Assembly: GCF_000310205.1 (NCBI RefSeq)
Contig: NZ_AMXE01000022.1
Location: 1-47,953, forward strand
Source of the DNA: Thauera linaloolentis 47Lol = DSM 12138
GTDB lineage: Bacteria > Pseudomonadota > Gammaproteobacteria > Burkholderiales > Rhodocyclaceae
Direction: 5' to 3'
DNA length: 47,953 nucleotides
Part shown: one piece after another, positions 9,099 through 17,655 of the stretch
Numbering within the stretch: the stretch's first letter is position 1
How the letters are laid out: each line of letters opens with the position of its first letter
The notes under the pieces: generated by a model
What the model saw: the letters and a program-made list of their open reading frames with translations, nothing else
Database searches by the model: none
What the model was told of the DNA's origin: nothing
Program-made: the position numbers and the translations under genes

Positions 9099-9662
9099 AT
9101 GGCGCTTCCCGTCGTCGCGGCAGTCGCCGCCGCCGTCGCCTTGTCGCTGGCCGGGCTGCTCATTGCGTGGCGCGCCTGGCGCGGCGGCCGCACACGCGGT
9201 CCGGCTGCAGCGGCAGCGCTGTGCGCCTGGGCGGCCTCGACCGGGCTGTGGATCTTGGCCTTCGGCGCCGAAATCGGCATCGCGCTGGCGCTGGAAAGCG
9301 GCTCGCTGCTGGCCTTCGTCTTCTTGCTGACGCGGATCGAACACCAGCCGCCGCGCGCCGCCCGGGAGCGCCCTCCCGCCGGCGCGCAGCCGGCCTTTCC
9401 GCCAGCGCGGCGAGGTATCGCGTTGGCGTACACCCTGCTCGCCGGCCCGCTGGCCTTCGCCGCGGCACTTTCCCTCGGGCTGCTGATGGCGCTCGAAGCG
9501 CCCTTTCACGAACAGACCCGGCTCATCCTCGGCGGCCTGGCGGTGCCCTCGCTATGGGCGGGGATGATCATCGCCGCCGTCGCGCTGCGCCGCCCGGGCG
9601 CCACCGCGATGGTGTTCGTCCTGATCATCGGTACGGCCATGGTGGCCGTGCTGGCACGCTGA
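9099..9662 (+). CDS. Small multi-pass membrane protein of an iron-uptake operon, function unknown
   Basis: 187 residues, very hydrophobic, with about six predicted membrane helices in two groups of three separated by a Pro/Arg/Ala-rich loop (about residues 85-107). No catalytic motif is visible. It starts 10 bases after the receptor stop and ends 13 bases before the PepSY gene, so all three are probably one transcript. Small membrane proteins of similar size are common between siderophore receptors and PepSY proteins; a role in handling ferric siderophore at the inner membrane is inference only. Confidence 0.8.
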   Translation: MALPVVAAVAAAVALSLAGLLIAWRAWRGGRTRGPAAAAALCAWAASTGLWILAFGAEIGIALALESGSLLAFVFLLTRIEHQPPRAARERPPAGAQPAFPPARRGIALAYTLLAGPLAFAAALSLGLLMALEAPFHEQTRLILGGLAVPSLWAGMIIAAVALRRPGATAMVFVLIIGTAMVAVLAR

Positions 9663-9675
9663 GGTAGCGTAATCG

Positions 9676-11187
9676 ATGTCGTCACGCAGCCTGATTTCCA
9701 ACACCTTCACCCGGGCCATGCTGAATGCGCACCAATGGCTGGGCATCCTGTTCTGTACGCTGGTCTGGCTGGTCTGCGTCAGCGGCACACTGGGCGTGCT
9801 GCTGGACGAATTCGCGCAATGGGAGGCCCCCTCCGCCCCGCGCGTCGAACAGGCCGACGGCACATTGTTCGCACATGTCGCCACTGCCGCATTTGCCGAG
9901 GCGCGCGCCCAAGGCGCCGACCACGACCTTTTCGTGCTCGGCCCAACGCCCGAACTGCCCTGGCTGCGGATATTCGCCCTCGGCGAGCACGAAGGTGCGG
10001 CCGAACCGCCTCATCTGGAATGGCTGGCCGACACCGGGGGCACGCTGCACCCGATGCCGCACACGCCATGGACGACCTTCGTGCGCGATCATCATGAACG
10101 CCTGCACCTGCCGTCGCCCTATGGCGCCTGGGCGGTGGGTGTCGTCGGCACGCTGCTGCTGGCCAGCCTGTTCTCGGGCCTGCTCGCGCACCGCCGTATC
10201 TTCCGCGACGCCTTCCGCCTGCGCCGGGGCGGCTCGCAACGGGTTGCCGATGCCGACCTGCACAACCGCATCGGCGTCTGGGCGCTGCCCTTTCACCTGA
10301 TCGTGTCGCTGACCGGGTCGCTGCTCGGCTTATCCGGCCTGATCGTGATGCTGCTGGCGCTCGCCGCCTACCAGGGCGATCAGGACAAGGCGATCGCGGC
10401 GCTGCTCGGGCCTCAGCCGGGCAGTGACCTGAGCGCGGCGCCATTGCCGGAAATCGCGCCGATGCTGCGTGAAATCGAACGCCTCACACCTGGCGCCACG
10501 GTCATGAACCTCATCTACCAGCATGTCGGCACAGCCGGGCAGACCGTCTCGATCAGCACCGCCGAACCGCACCATCTGGCGCGCAACGAAAACTGGACCT
10601 TCGACGGCGAAGGCCGCTTTCTGGCCAAGGCCGGGTTCACCGACGGCAGTATCGGCATGCGCATCTACGGCATGATCCAGCCGCTGCATTTCGGCACCTA
10701 TGGCGGCATTGCCCTCAAGCTCGTGTATGTCGCGCTGGGCATCGGCATGTGCATCGTCGTCGCCACCGGCCCGGCAATGTGGCTCGCGCGCCGGCGCGGC
10801 CAGGGGCGCCCCCTGCCGCGGACCGAAAAGCTGTGGGCAGCACTGGTGTGGGGACAGACTGCGGCCTACGCAGCAGCGGCACTGGCGGCGATTGTCGCGG
10901 CCGAAACCGGCCCCGCCCTGCCGCTGGGCGTTTACTGGGCAGTGACGCTGGGTTCGGCGCTGGCGTCGCTGCAGCTACGCGATGAACGGCAGGCAGGCCA
11001 CCTGCTCCAGAGCCTCGGCGGGATTCTGCTGATCGCGCTGGCGCTGTGCCACCTGCTCTACTGGCCGTCGCAAGCGATGGCCGGCCGAGCCATCGATGGA
11101 GCGCTGCTTGGCGCGGGTCTCGTGCTGCTCCTGCACGGCCTCCGGCGGCTTCGCCCGGGCCAGATGAATAATGATTCTCGTTTATAA
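9676..11187 (+). CDS. PepSY-associated TM helix protein (PiuB-like)
   Basis: 503-residue inner-membrane protein. The first helix (MLNAHQWLGILFCTLVWLVC, about 15-34) carries the family His. A periplasmic region follows, then helices near residues 153-175, 205-230 and 345-370 (HFGTYGGIALKLVYVALG), and a C-terminal bundle of about four more. Members occur next to siderophore receptors and are proposed to reduce ferric siderophores or release the iron from them, using bound haem or paired His residues; direct proof is limited. Its 3' end overlaps the Fur box of the next sigma gene. Confidence 0.9.
   Translation: MSSRSLISNTFTRAMLNAHQWLGILFCTLVWLVCVSGTLGVLLDEFAQWEAPSAPRVEQADGTLFAHVATAAFAEARAQGADHDLFVLGPTPELPWLRIFALGEHEGAAEPPHLEWLADTGGTLHPMPHTPWTTFVRDHHERLHLPSPYGAWAVGVVGTLLLASLFSGLLAHRRIFRDAFRLRRGGSQRVADADLHNRIGVWALPFHLIVSLTGSLLGLSGLIVMLLALAAYQGDQDKAIAALLGPQPGSDLSAAPLPEIAPMLREIERLTPGATVMNLIYQHVGTAGQTVSISTAEPHHLARNENWTFDGEGRFLAKAGFTDGSIGMRIYGMIQPLHFGTYGGIALKLVYVALGIGMCIVVATGPAMWLARRRGQGRPLPRTEKLWAALVWGQTAAYAAAALAAIVAAETGPALPLGVYWAVTLGSALASLQLRDERQAGHLLQSLGGILLIALALCHLLYWPSQAMAGRAIDGALLGAGLVLLLHGLRRLRPGQMNNDSRL
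11167..11185. promoter_or_regulatory. Fur box upstream of second FecI/FecR pair
   Basis: AATAATGATTCTCGTTTAT matches the Fur consensus and shares the 13-base run AATAATGATTCTC with the fagA site at 4512. It lies inside the last codons of the PepSY gene and 40 bases before the ATG of the sigma gene at 11226. Confidence 0.8.
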
Positions 11188-11225
11188 TCCAGGCACTTTC
11201 CGCCCAATGCCAAGCAAACCATCCG

Positions 11226-11735
11226 ATGGAACCCCGTCCCGCCGAGATCGACGCCCGGTTCGAGCAACTCTACGCAAGTCATCACGGCTGGCTGCGCGCC
11301 TGGATTCGCCGCCGCCTGGAATGCGCGGACCAGGCCTGCGATCTGGCGCAAGACGTATTCATCCGCGTGCTGACGCAGCGCCGGCCCGATGAACTGCGCG
11401 AACCCAGAGCCTACCTGAGCAGCATTGCGCGCAGCCTGATGGTCGACATGTTCCGCCGGCACAGCATCGAGCAAGCCTACGCCGATGCCCTCGCCGTGCG
11501 TGCCGAAGTAACCGAACCGTCGCCGGAAGTCCGCCATCAGGTCATCCAGACCCTGCTCGAAATCGACCGCCTGCTAGACGAACTCGGCGAGCGCCCGCGC
11601 GAGATATTCCTGCGCGTGCAGCTCGACGGCCTCAGCCTGGCCGAAGTCGGCCGCCAGATGGGGCTGTCCGCGAACACCGTGCGCAAGCACTTCATCCGCG
11701 CCATGGCCCGGTGCCTGGCCCTGATCGATGACTGA
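11226..11735 (+). CDS. FecI-type ECF RNA polymerase sigma factor (set 2)
   Basis: 169-residue ECF sigma factor of the iron-starvation group. Region 2 is LYASHHGWLRAWIRRRLE plus DLAQDVFIRVLTQ (about residues 15-50), and region 4 holds LDGLSLAEVGRQMGLSANTVRKHF near the C-terminus. It overlaps its fecR partner by eight bases (ATGACTGA), which implies translational coupling and a fixed ratio of sigma to regulator. Expression should be iron-repressed through the Fur box upstream; its likely target is the promoter of the receptor gene at 12800. Confidence 0.95.
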   Translation: MEPRPAEIDARFEQLYASHHGWLRAWIRRRLECADQACDLAQDVFIRVLTQRRPDELREPRAYLSSIARSLMVDMFRRHSIEQAYADALAVRAEVTEPSPEVRHQVIQTLLEIDRLLDELGERPREIFLRVQLDGLSLAEVGRQMGLSANTVRKHFIRAMARCLALIDD

Positions 11736-12687
11736 AACGCTGGCTCGCCGCCCGGACGCCGCCACGCTGGAACGCGCCGCAGCCTGGTACCTCGACCTGC
11801 TCAACGCCGCGCCGGACGCACCGCAACACCAGGAACACGCCCGCTGGCTGGCGCTCGACCCCATGCACCGGCAAGCCTGGGAACGCGTCCAGCGCCTGCA
11901 GCACACCTTCGGGCAGTTGCCCGGCGCCATCGGCCGCGACACCTTCCAGTCCGCACGCGCCAGCCGCCGCCAGCTCATCAAGAAGCTCAGCGTGCTGCTG
12001 ATGGCCGGCGGCGCCGGCACGCTGGCCTGGCGGCAAAAGGAAACCATCCAGGCCCTGGCCGCGACGCACCGCACCGCCACCGGGGAACGCACGGAAATCA
12101 CCCTGACCGACGGCGGGCATCTGCAACTCAACACCGCCACCGCGCTGGACGTGCGCTACGGCGCCAGCCAGCGTGAAATCCGCCTCCACCACGGCGAAAT
12201 CCTCGTCACCACCGCGCCCGACCCTCAACGGCGCCCCTTCATCGTCCGCACCCGGCACGGCAGCATCCGCGCCCTGGGCACCCGCTTCGCGGTACGCGCC
12301 GATCGCGGCGGCAGCCTCGTCCAGGTGTTCGAACACGCCGTGGAGATCCGCCCGACGGACAGCACCGACGCCCTGCTGCTGGAAGCCGGCCAGCAGGCCC
12401 GCTTCTCCGCCACGGCGACACAAGCCACTACAGCGCTCGAAGCCAACGCCGACGCCTGGAGCAAGGGCCTGCTGGCCGTCGACAACTGGCCGCTCGGCCG
12501 CGTCATCGACGAACTGGCGCGCCATCACAAGGGCCACCTCGGCTGCGACCCGGCCATCGCCCAGCTCACCCTGTCCGGCGTGTTCCACCTCGACGACATT
12601 CCCGGCGTGCTGCAGAACCTGACGGCCACGCTGCCCATCCGGGTCGTCTACCGCAGCCGCTACTGGGTGCGCGTCATCGCCGCCTGA
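11728..12687 (+). CDS. FecR-family anti-sigma/sigma regulator (set 2)
   Basis: 319-residue inner-membrane regulator of the sigma factor it overlaps. N-terminal anti-sigma segment (AAAWYLDLLNAAPDAPQHQE), then SRRQLIKK at 79-86 leading into a single hydrophobic stretch (about 87-100), the periplasmic FecR domain (ATGERTEITLTDGGHLQLNT; ALGTRFAVR), and the C-terminal receptor-contact domain (GRVIDELARHHKGHLG; LSGVFHLDDIPGVL). The SRRQLIK run looks like a twin-arginine export motif, reported to matter for FecR. Receptor 2 follows. Confidence 0.95.
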   Translation: MTETLARRPDAATLERAAAWYLDLLNAAPDAPQHQEHARWLALDPMHRQAWERVQRLQHTFGQLPGAIGRDTFQSARASRRQLIKKLSVLLMAGGAGTLAWRQKETIQALAATHRTATGERTEITLTDGGHLQLNTATALDVRYGASQREIRLHHGEILVTTAPDPQRRPFIVRTRHGSIRALGTRFAVRADRGGSLVQVFEHAVEIRPTDSTDALLLEAGQQARFSATATQATTALEANADAWSKGLLAVDNWPLGRVIDELARHHKGHLGCDPAIAQLTLSGVFHLDDIPGVLQNLTATLPIRVVYRSRYWVRVIAA

Positions 12688-12799
12688 AGGCACGCAAAAA
12701 TATTATCGGCAGGTGTTGTTGATTCGCGTTTCTCGAACGACTTGAAGGCATGAGCGCCCCATGCGCGCCATGCCATCCACTCTTCGAGGAACCTGCAAC

Positions 12800-15196
12800 A
12801 TGAGCAAACACCCGCCCAAACTGCTGCGCCCGCTGGCGCTCGCCCTGCATCTCGCCTTCCTCGGCACGGCCGGCGCCACGCTGGCACTGCCCGGCACCGC
12901 GCGGGCGCAGGAGGCTGCCTTCGACTTCGCCATCCCCGCCGGCCCGCTGCAGAGCGCGCTGACGGCGTTCTCCGCGCAGACCCGGATCAACGTGTCCTTC
13001 ACCCCCGAGATCACCGGCGGCGGCAGACACAGCCCCGGTGTGCAAGGCAGCCACACCGCCGCCCAGGCGTTGAGCCGCCTGCTCGCCGGCAGCGGGCTGA
13101 TCGCGCTGCGGCAGGGCAACGGCTTCACGCTGGAACGGGCGCCGCAGAGCGGCGGTTATGAAACCCAGCTCGTACCGGTCACCGTTACCGCCGGAGCCGA
13201 TCGCAGCGGCACCACCGAAGGCACCGGCAGCTACACCCAGCGCGGCCCGAGCCGCACCGCCACCGGCCTGTCGCTGAGCCTGCGCGAAACGCCGCAGTCG
13301 GTCACCGTGATGACGCATCAGCGCATCGAGGACTTCAAGCTGGAAACGCTCACCGAAGTGCTGGAGCAGACGCCCGGCATTGCCGTGCACCAGTACGGCA
13401 CGGCCGTCGGTTACCAGGCGCGTGGCGCGGCGGTCAATTTCCAGACCGATGGATTCCGGCAGATCTCCGGCGGCTGGAGCTATTTCGGCGGCATGCACTA
13501 CGACCTGGACGACCTGACGGACATCGACCGCGTCGAGGTACTCAAGGGCTCTGCCGGCCTGACTGCCGGCTACGGCTACGCCGGCGCCACCGTCAACCGC
13601 ATCCGCAAGCGGCCGACACAGGAATTCCAGGCGAAAGCCGGCGTTAGCGCAGGGCGCTGGGACAAGCTGCGCGCCGAAGCGGACCTGAGCGGCCCACTGA
13701 ATGCCGCGGGCACGCTGCGCGGCCGCATCGCGGCGGCCGCGGGCCGGGGAGACACCTTCCGCGACGGCGAAACACAGCGCTTCCGCACCGTGTTCGGCAC
13801 GCTGGAGGCCGATATCGGCCCCGACACGCTGCTCAGCGGCGGCATCACCTACCGCAAGCGCGAACACCGCGGCATCGCCTTGTACGACGCCATCCCCGCA
13901 TACCGGGGCGGGCAGCACCTGACACTGGCGCCACGCTCGTTCAACCTGGGAACGCCCTGGTCGGGGTACGAGCAGGAGACGACCAGTCTCTTCGCCCGGC
14001 TGGAGCACCGCTTTGCCACCGGCTGGACAGCCAGCCTGCATGTGTCCGACGAGCGCATCGAGACGCCCGAGTTGCTGTTTGGCTACATCAGGTGGCCGGG
14101 GACCGCCAACCAGAACCACTACCTGAACGCCGAAAACCGCAATTCGGCCATCGACTTCGAGCTGAAAGGGCCGTTCGAAATGTTCGGCCGCCAGCACGAG
14201 TTGCGCATCGCCGCCGGTGCCGCACGTTCGGATTCCGACATGGACCGCGCCAACGGTACCTACGGCGTCCCGCTGGCCGACTTCGGCCTCGATTATGCCC
14301 AGGGCGGCTCGGCGTTGCCGAAGTTTGCGGACATGTCCCAGTGGACCTACGACCCCGATCACTTCAGCCACCGCCAGCGCTACGTGTCGGCCGCCGGCCG
14401 CTTCTCCCTCGCCGAGCCGCTCAAGCTGATTGCGGGTGTACGCGTCACCGACTATCGGCTGTCGAGCTTCGGCGGCCAATGGATGACCTACGCGTTGAAG
14501 GAATCGGGTGTGGTGACGCCGTATGCCGGGCTCGTGCTCGACATCGACGACGACATTTCCGTCTACGGCAGCTATGCCAACATCTTCGAAGCGCAGACCG
14601 CGCAGGACGAACAGGGTCACACCTTGCCGCCGCGCGAAGGCCTGACCTACGAGGTGGGCGCCAAAGGCGAATTCTTCGGCAAGCGCCTGAACACCAGCAT
14701 CAGCCATTTCTGGGTCAGGACCGACAACGAAGCCGAGGCTTCCGGCGGCCGCACACCGGGTGGCGCGACGGCCTACCGCCCCGTCATGGGGGCCTCGCGG
14801 CGCGGCTATGAACTGGAACTCTCTGGCGAGCTGGCGCGCGGTTGGCAGGCCCAGGGCAGCTATGTGATGAACGACAGCAGCCTGAGCACCGCCAGCCAGT
14901 ATCCCAAGCGCCAGCTCAAGCTCGCCACCACCTACCAGCCCTGGCACCGGCTGACCATCGGCGCCTCGACCCGCTGGCAGAGCAAGACCAGCGGCGGGGA
15001 GCTCGCGCAAGACAGTTTCTGGCTGCTGGATCTGATGACCCGCTACCAGATCAACGACAAACTCAGCATCAGCGCGAACATCAACAACGCACTGGACAAG
15101 GAGTACTTCGGCGGCATCGTCAGCGACTGGCAGGGCGTGGGCTACACCTGGGGCACGCCGCGCAGCTTCAACGCGAGCCTGCGCTACGACTTCTGA
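12800..15196 (+). CDS. TonB-dependent siderophore receptor with STN signalling domain (receptor 2)
   Basis: 798 residues from the ATG at 12800, which has GAGGA ten bases upstream; an in-frame ATG at 12761 would add 13 residues before the signal peptide and lacks a ribosome site. Signal peptide about 1-36 (ending ARA), STN domain about 40-108 (FDFAIPAGPLQSALTAF), TonB box VPVTVTAG near 125, plug with ETPQSVTVMTHQRIEDF, barrel ending SLRYDF. The plug stretch reads GYGYAGATVNRIRKRPT, unlike the common G(N/D)PSxxxNxxRKRPT of the other three receptors. It is preceded by a 112-base gap that should hold the sigma-dependent promoter. Ligand unknown. Confidence 0.95.
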   Translation: MSKHPPKLLRPLALALHLAFLGTAGATLALPGTARAQEAAFDFAIPAGPLQSALTAFSAQTRINVSFTPEITGGGRHSPGVQGSHTAAQALSRLLAGSGLIALRQGNGFTLERAPQSGGYETQLVPVTVTAGADRSGTTEGTGSYTQRGPSRTATGLSLSLRETPQSVTVMTHQRIEDFKLETLTEVLEQTPGIAVHQYGTAVGYQARGAAVNFQTDGFRQISGGWSYFGGMHYDLDDLTDIDRVEVLKGSAGLTAGYGYAGATVNRIRKRPTQEFQAKAGVSAGRWDKLRAEADLSGPLNAAGTLRGRIAAAAGRGDTFRDGETQRFRTVFGTLEADIGPDTLLSGGITYRKREHRGIALYDAIPAYRGGQHLTLAPRSFNLGTPWSGYEQETTSLFARLEHRFATGWTASLHVSDERIETPELLFGYIRWPGTANQNHYLNAENRNSAIDFELKGPFEMFGRQHELRIAAGAARSDSDMDRANGTYGVPLADFGLDYAQGGSALPKFADMSQWTYDPDHFSHRQRYVSAAGRFSLAEPLKLIAGVRVTDYRLSSFGGQWMTYALKESGVVTPYAGLVLDIDDDISVYGSYANIFEAQTAQDEQGHTLPPREGLTYEVGAKGEFFGKRLNTSISHFWVRTDNEAEASGGRTPGGATAYRPVMGASRRGYELELSGELARGWQAQGSYVMNDSSLSTASQYPKRQLKLATTYQPWHRLTIGASTRWQSKTSGGELAQDSFWLLDLMTRYQINDKLSISANINNALDKEYFGGIVSDWQGVGYTWGTPRSFNASLRYDF

Positions 15197-15379
15197 CCCT
15201 CCACCCAACCATAGCTCAGCATGCGCAGGGCGGCTCGAGACCCGCCGCATGCGGACCATCGGAAACAAATGCAACGCCTTCGTCGGCCGAAGCGATCATG
15301 CGTTCGTTGCCGACGATGCGCGCCTCCACTTTCTCGGCATCCCCGGGAAGATGGACGATAACCCCACTGTGATCGGCCC

Positions 15380-15769
15380 CTACCGACCAAGCGCCTCCCT
15401 GGCACGGCGCAGTTCGTCGCGCGCTTCGGCAAGCTTGGCCTCGCGCTTGGCGATCTTGTCCGCGTCCTTGCCTTCCGCACGTGTTTCGGCCAGTTCGCGC
15501 TCGCGTTCGGCAACCTTCTCCGCCGCTTCGGCCGCATCACGCTCACGCGCCTGCCGCAGCCCTTCCGGTGTGCAGTTGGCCTCTGCCGCAGCCAACGCTC
15601 GTTCCAGCCCGGCGAGGCGATCGCGGTTCCCATGCACGCGGGCATGCTCGATCTGGCTTTCGATGTCGCGACGCTTTTCCAGGCATGGATCGCTATCGGC
15701 CGCAATCAGCGTCGCAGGTGCAGAAACGGCCGCCACTGCCAGCAGCGTCAGAATGGTTTTTCGTCTCAT
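15380..15769 (-). CDS. DUF1090 family periplasmic protein (YqjC-like)
   Basis: 129 residues from the ATG at 15769, giving a signal peptide (MRRKTILTLLAVAAVSAPAT, cleavage near residue 23), then two conserved cysteines in the mature part (DPCLEKRRDIESQIEHA and EANCTPEGLRQ) and a long charged C-terminal coiled coil rich in Ala, Glu, Lys and Arg. This is the DUF1090/YqjC pattern. The function is not known. It is the only - strand gene in the iron island and starts 116 bases from a Fur box that faces the other way, so it may or may not be iron-controlled. Confidence 0.85.
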   Translation of the reverse strand: MRRKTILTLLAVAAVSAPATLIAADSDPCLEKRRDIESQIEHARVHGNRDRLAGLERALAAAEANCTPEGLRQARERDAAEAAEKVAERERELAETRAEGKDADKIAKREAKLAEARDELRRAREALGR

Positions 15770-15884
15770 GGCTTCAACACTCCTGCATTCGGGATCGAGG
15801 CTGGAATCGTCGCATGTAACCGGACGGGACGGAAACGCTCCGCACCGTTCTGCGCCCTGGCTTGTTCGGACGAAACACCCATAC

Positions 15885-15903
15885 AATGATAAGAATTATC
15901 ATT
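15885..15903. promoter_or_regulatory. Fur box upstream of third FecI/FecR pair
   Basis: AATGATAAGAATTATCATT is a perfect 8-bp inverted repeat (AATGATAA / TTATCATT) around GAA, the best Fur box in the window. It lies 28 bases before the GTG at 15932 of the sigma gene and 116 bases before the start of the divergent DUF1090 gene. Confidence 0.9.
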
Positions 15904-15931
15904 CACAAGCTTGTTTCCCGGCTTTCCGCAC

Positions 15932-16522
15932 GTGTCGTCCTCGATTTCCACCATAGCCGAAGTGCTCACGCACTACCGCGAACTTCAGCGCTTTCTCAGC
16001 AACAAGCTGGGGAACCGCTTCGACGCGGAAGACATCGCCCAAAGCAGTTACGAACAACTCTTGTCTTCGCTGCAGGGCAGGCGCGGCGCCAGCATCGAGT
16101 CGCCCCGCGCCCTGCTGTTCCGCATTGCCCGCAATCTCTGCGTCGACCACTACCGCAGCCAGCAGACCGCCCGTGACTGGGCAGCCGGGCATGCCGCCGC
16201 CCAGGGTCTGCAGGCAGCCCCCGCGTCCGACTACATTGCCGCGCAGCGCCAGATCATCGAACGGGTGGTGGCCCAGTTGATGCGCCTGCCCCGCGCCCGG
16301 CGCGAGGTCTTCATCCTGTTCCGCGCCTACGGCATGAGCCGGACCGAAATCGCCACCCGCCTGGGTATCCAGGAGAGCACCGTGGCCAAGCATGTGGTGC
16401 GCGCCACGCTCGACTGCGCGCACATCTTCGCCGAACTCCAGGCCAGCTTGCCGGAACACGTCGAACCGGCCAATGGCTACCGGGACGCGGATGACGGGCC
16501 CGGCGGGCAGGACAGCCGATGA
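15932..16522 (+). CDS. FecI-type ECF RNA polymerase sigma factor (set 3)
   Basis: About 196 residues from a GTG at 15932 (a TTG at 15911 would add seven residues); neither has a clear ribosome site. Region 2 text is LQRFLSNKLGNRFDAEDIAQ and the following RNLCVDHYR; region 4 contains RAYGMSRTEIATRLGIQEST followed by a VAKHV helix. It differs more from the other three sigma factors, with a longer linker and a C-terminal tail rich in Gly and Asp. It overlaps its fecR by four bases (ATGA). Strong Fur control is expected. Confidence 0.92.
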   Translation: MSSSISTIAEVLTHYRELQRFLSNKLGNRFDAEDIAQSSYEQLLSSLQGRRGASIESPRALLFRIARNLCVDHYRSQQTARDWAAGHAAAQGLQAAPASDYIAAQRQIIERVVAQLMRLPRARREVFILFRAYGMSRTEIATRLGIQESTVAKHVVRATLDCAHIFAELQASLPEHVEPANGYRDADDGPGGQDSR

Positions 16523-17532
16523 ATGCCCGCATCGACGAACGCCTGGTGGAAAAGGCCCTGCGCCTGATCGCCCGGGCCGCCATCGACACCCCCGAAGCCA
16601 CCGCCAGAGCCGAAGCCGAACTCGCGCGCTGGCAGGCCCGTTCGCAGGAAAACGCCGCGGCCTGCCATGAAGCCCGGAACCGCTGGCAAATGCTCGGCAA
16701 CATGGCTCCCGATCTGCGCGAACATTTCGACGCCCCGCCGGCAGGCCTCCCACAGCCAAGGCGCAGGCAGATTCTCGCCCTGCTGCTCACCGGCGGCGCC
16801 ACGGGCCTGCTCGGCGGCAGCGCATGGTGGTACCGGCAGCACGAAACCCTGCTTGCCCGCGATTATCGCAACAACACTCGCGACCTCCTGTTGGCCGAAC
16901 TGCCCGACGGCCCTGCCGGCCGGCCCGGCAGCCGCCTCCAGCTCGCGCCCGCCACCCACCTGCGCGCCAGCCTCAGCCGCGCCGCCCGCAGCGTGGCACT
17001 GACCGGCGGCGAAGCCTATTTCGCCATTGCCCCCGATGCCGCGCGCCCGTTCCGGGTGCGCACCCGCGCCGGCGACATCGAAGTCGTCGGCACTGCCTTC
17101 AGCGTGTCGGACCGCGGCGCCACGGTCGACATCGCCGTCGAACACGGCCACGTCCGCTTCACCCCCCGCGCCGAAGGCTTCGCGCGCCTGCCGCTGTTCG
17201 GCCCACCGGCCATCGACCTGCATGGCGGCGAAGCATTGACCCTGCACGATGGCCACCCCGAAACCGTCCGCCCGGTCGCCCCCGGGCAAATCGCCGCCTG
17301 GCGTGACGGCTGGCTGGTTTTCGACGACATGCCGCTGGCCGACGCCTTGCCCACCATCAACGCCTACCGGCAGCAGCCCATCGCGCTCGCCGACCCCCGC
17401 ACCGGCATGCTGCGCCTAAACGGCCGCTTCCGCGCCCAAGACCCGCACAGCCTCGTCCGCGCCCTGCCCGCCATCCTGCCGCTGGACGTGGAAACACTCG
17501 ACGACGGCAGCGTTCAGCTGACGGCGCGGTGA
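16519..17532 (+). CDS. FecR-family anti-sigma/sigma regulator (set 3)
   Basis: 337-residue membrane regulator. N-terminal anti-sigma part with ARWQARSQENAAACHEA, RRRQ at 81-84 before a hydrophobic segment (ILALLLTGGATGLLGGSAWW), FecR periplasmic domain (ALTGGEAYFAIAPDAARPF; VVGTAFSVSDRGATVDIAVE), and a C-terminal contact domain (MPLADALPTINAYRQQPIAL; LNGRFRAQDPHSLVRAL). It starts inside the stop of the sigma gene. In this copy the core reads VVGTAFSV instead of ALGTRF, the form shared by the other three. Partner of receptor 3. Confidence 0.93.
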   Translation: MNARIDERLVEKALRLIARAAIDTPEATARAEAELARWQARSQENAAACHEARNRWQMLGNMAPDLREHFDAPPAGLPQPRRRQILALLLTGGATGLLGGSAWWYRQHETLLARDYRNNTRDLLLAELPDGPAGRPGSRLQLAPATHLRASLSRAARSVALTGGEAYFAIAPDAARPFRVRTRAGDIEVVGTAFSVSDRGATVDIAVEHGHVRFTPRAEGFARLPLFGPPAIDLHGGEALTLHDGHPETVRPVAPGQIAAWRDGWLVFDDMPLADALPTINAYRQQPIALADPRTGMLRLNGRFRAQDPHSLVRALPAILPLDVETLDDGSVQLTAR

Positions 17533-17655
17533 CGCCGAGGCCCGGTGACGAATTGAAAACCGAAAATCCCCTGTCTCCGTTTTTCCCGCCCAAACGTCTT
17601 CTGTTCTGAAGCGTGCTTTCCGGTCGAAGCGCGCATAACCCGGACAGGAGCCACC

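Noticed and set aside
6248-9433. Very long open frame on the - strand opposite fumC end and receptor 1
   Set aside because: High G+C leaves antisense frames open; the + strand encodes a complete receptor with signal peptide, STN, plug and terminal Phe, whereas the antisense product is Ala/Arg/Val-rich without domains.
12674-15274. Long - strand open frame opposite receptor 2
   Set aside because: Shadow of the receptor gene; low-complexity composition and no ribosome site.
15197-15379. A - strand reading frame encoding ADHSGVIVHLPGDAEKVEAR between receptor 2 and DUF1090
   Set aside because: It reads somewhat protein-like and could be a decayed gene remnant, but it has no start, no known family and is under 60 codons, so I do not call it a pseudogene.
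17555-17581. GAAAAC-16 bases-CCGTT as a FecI-type promoter of receptor 3
   Set aside because: Plausible spacing, but I could not find an equally spaced match before the other three receptors, so it is not listed as a feature.
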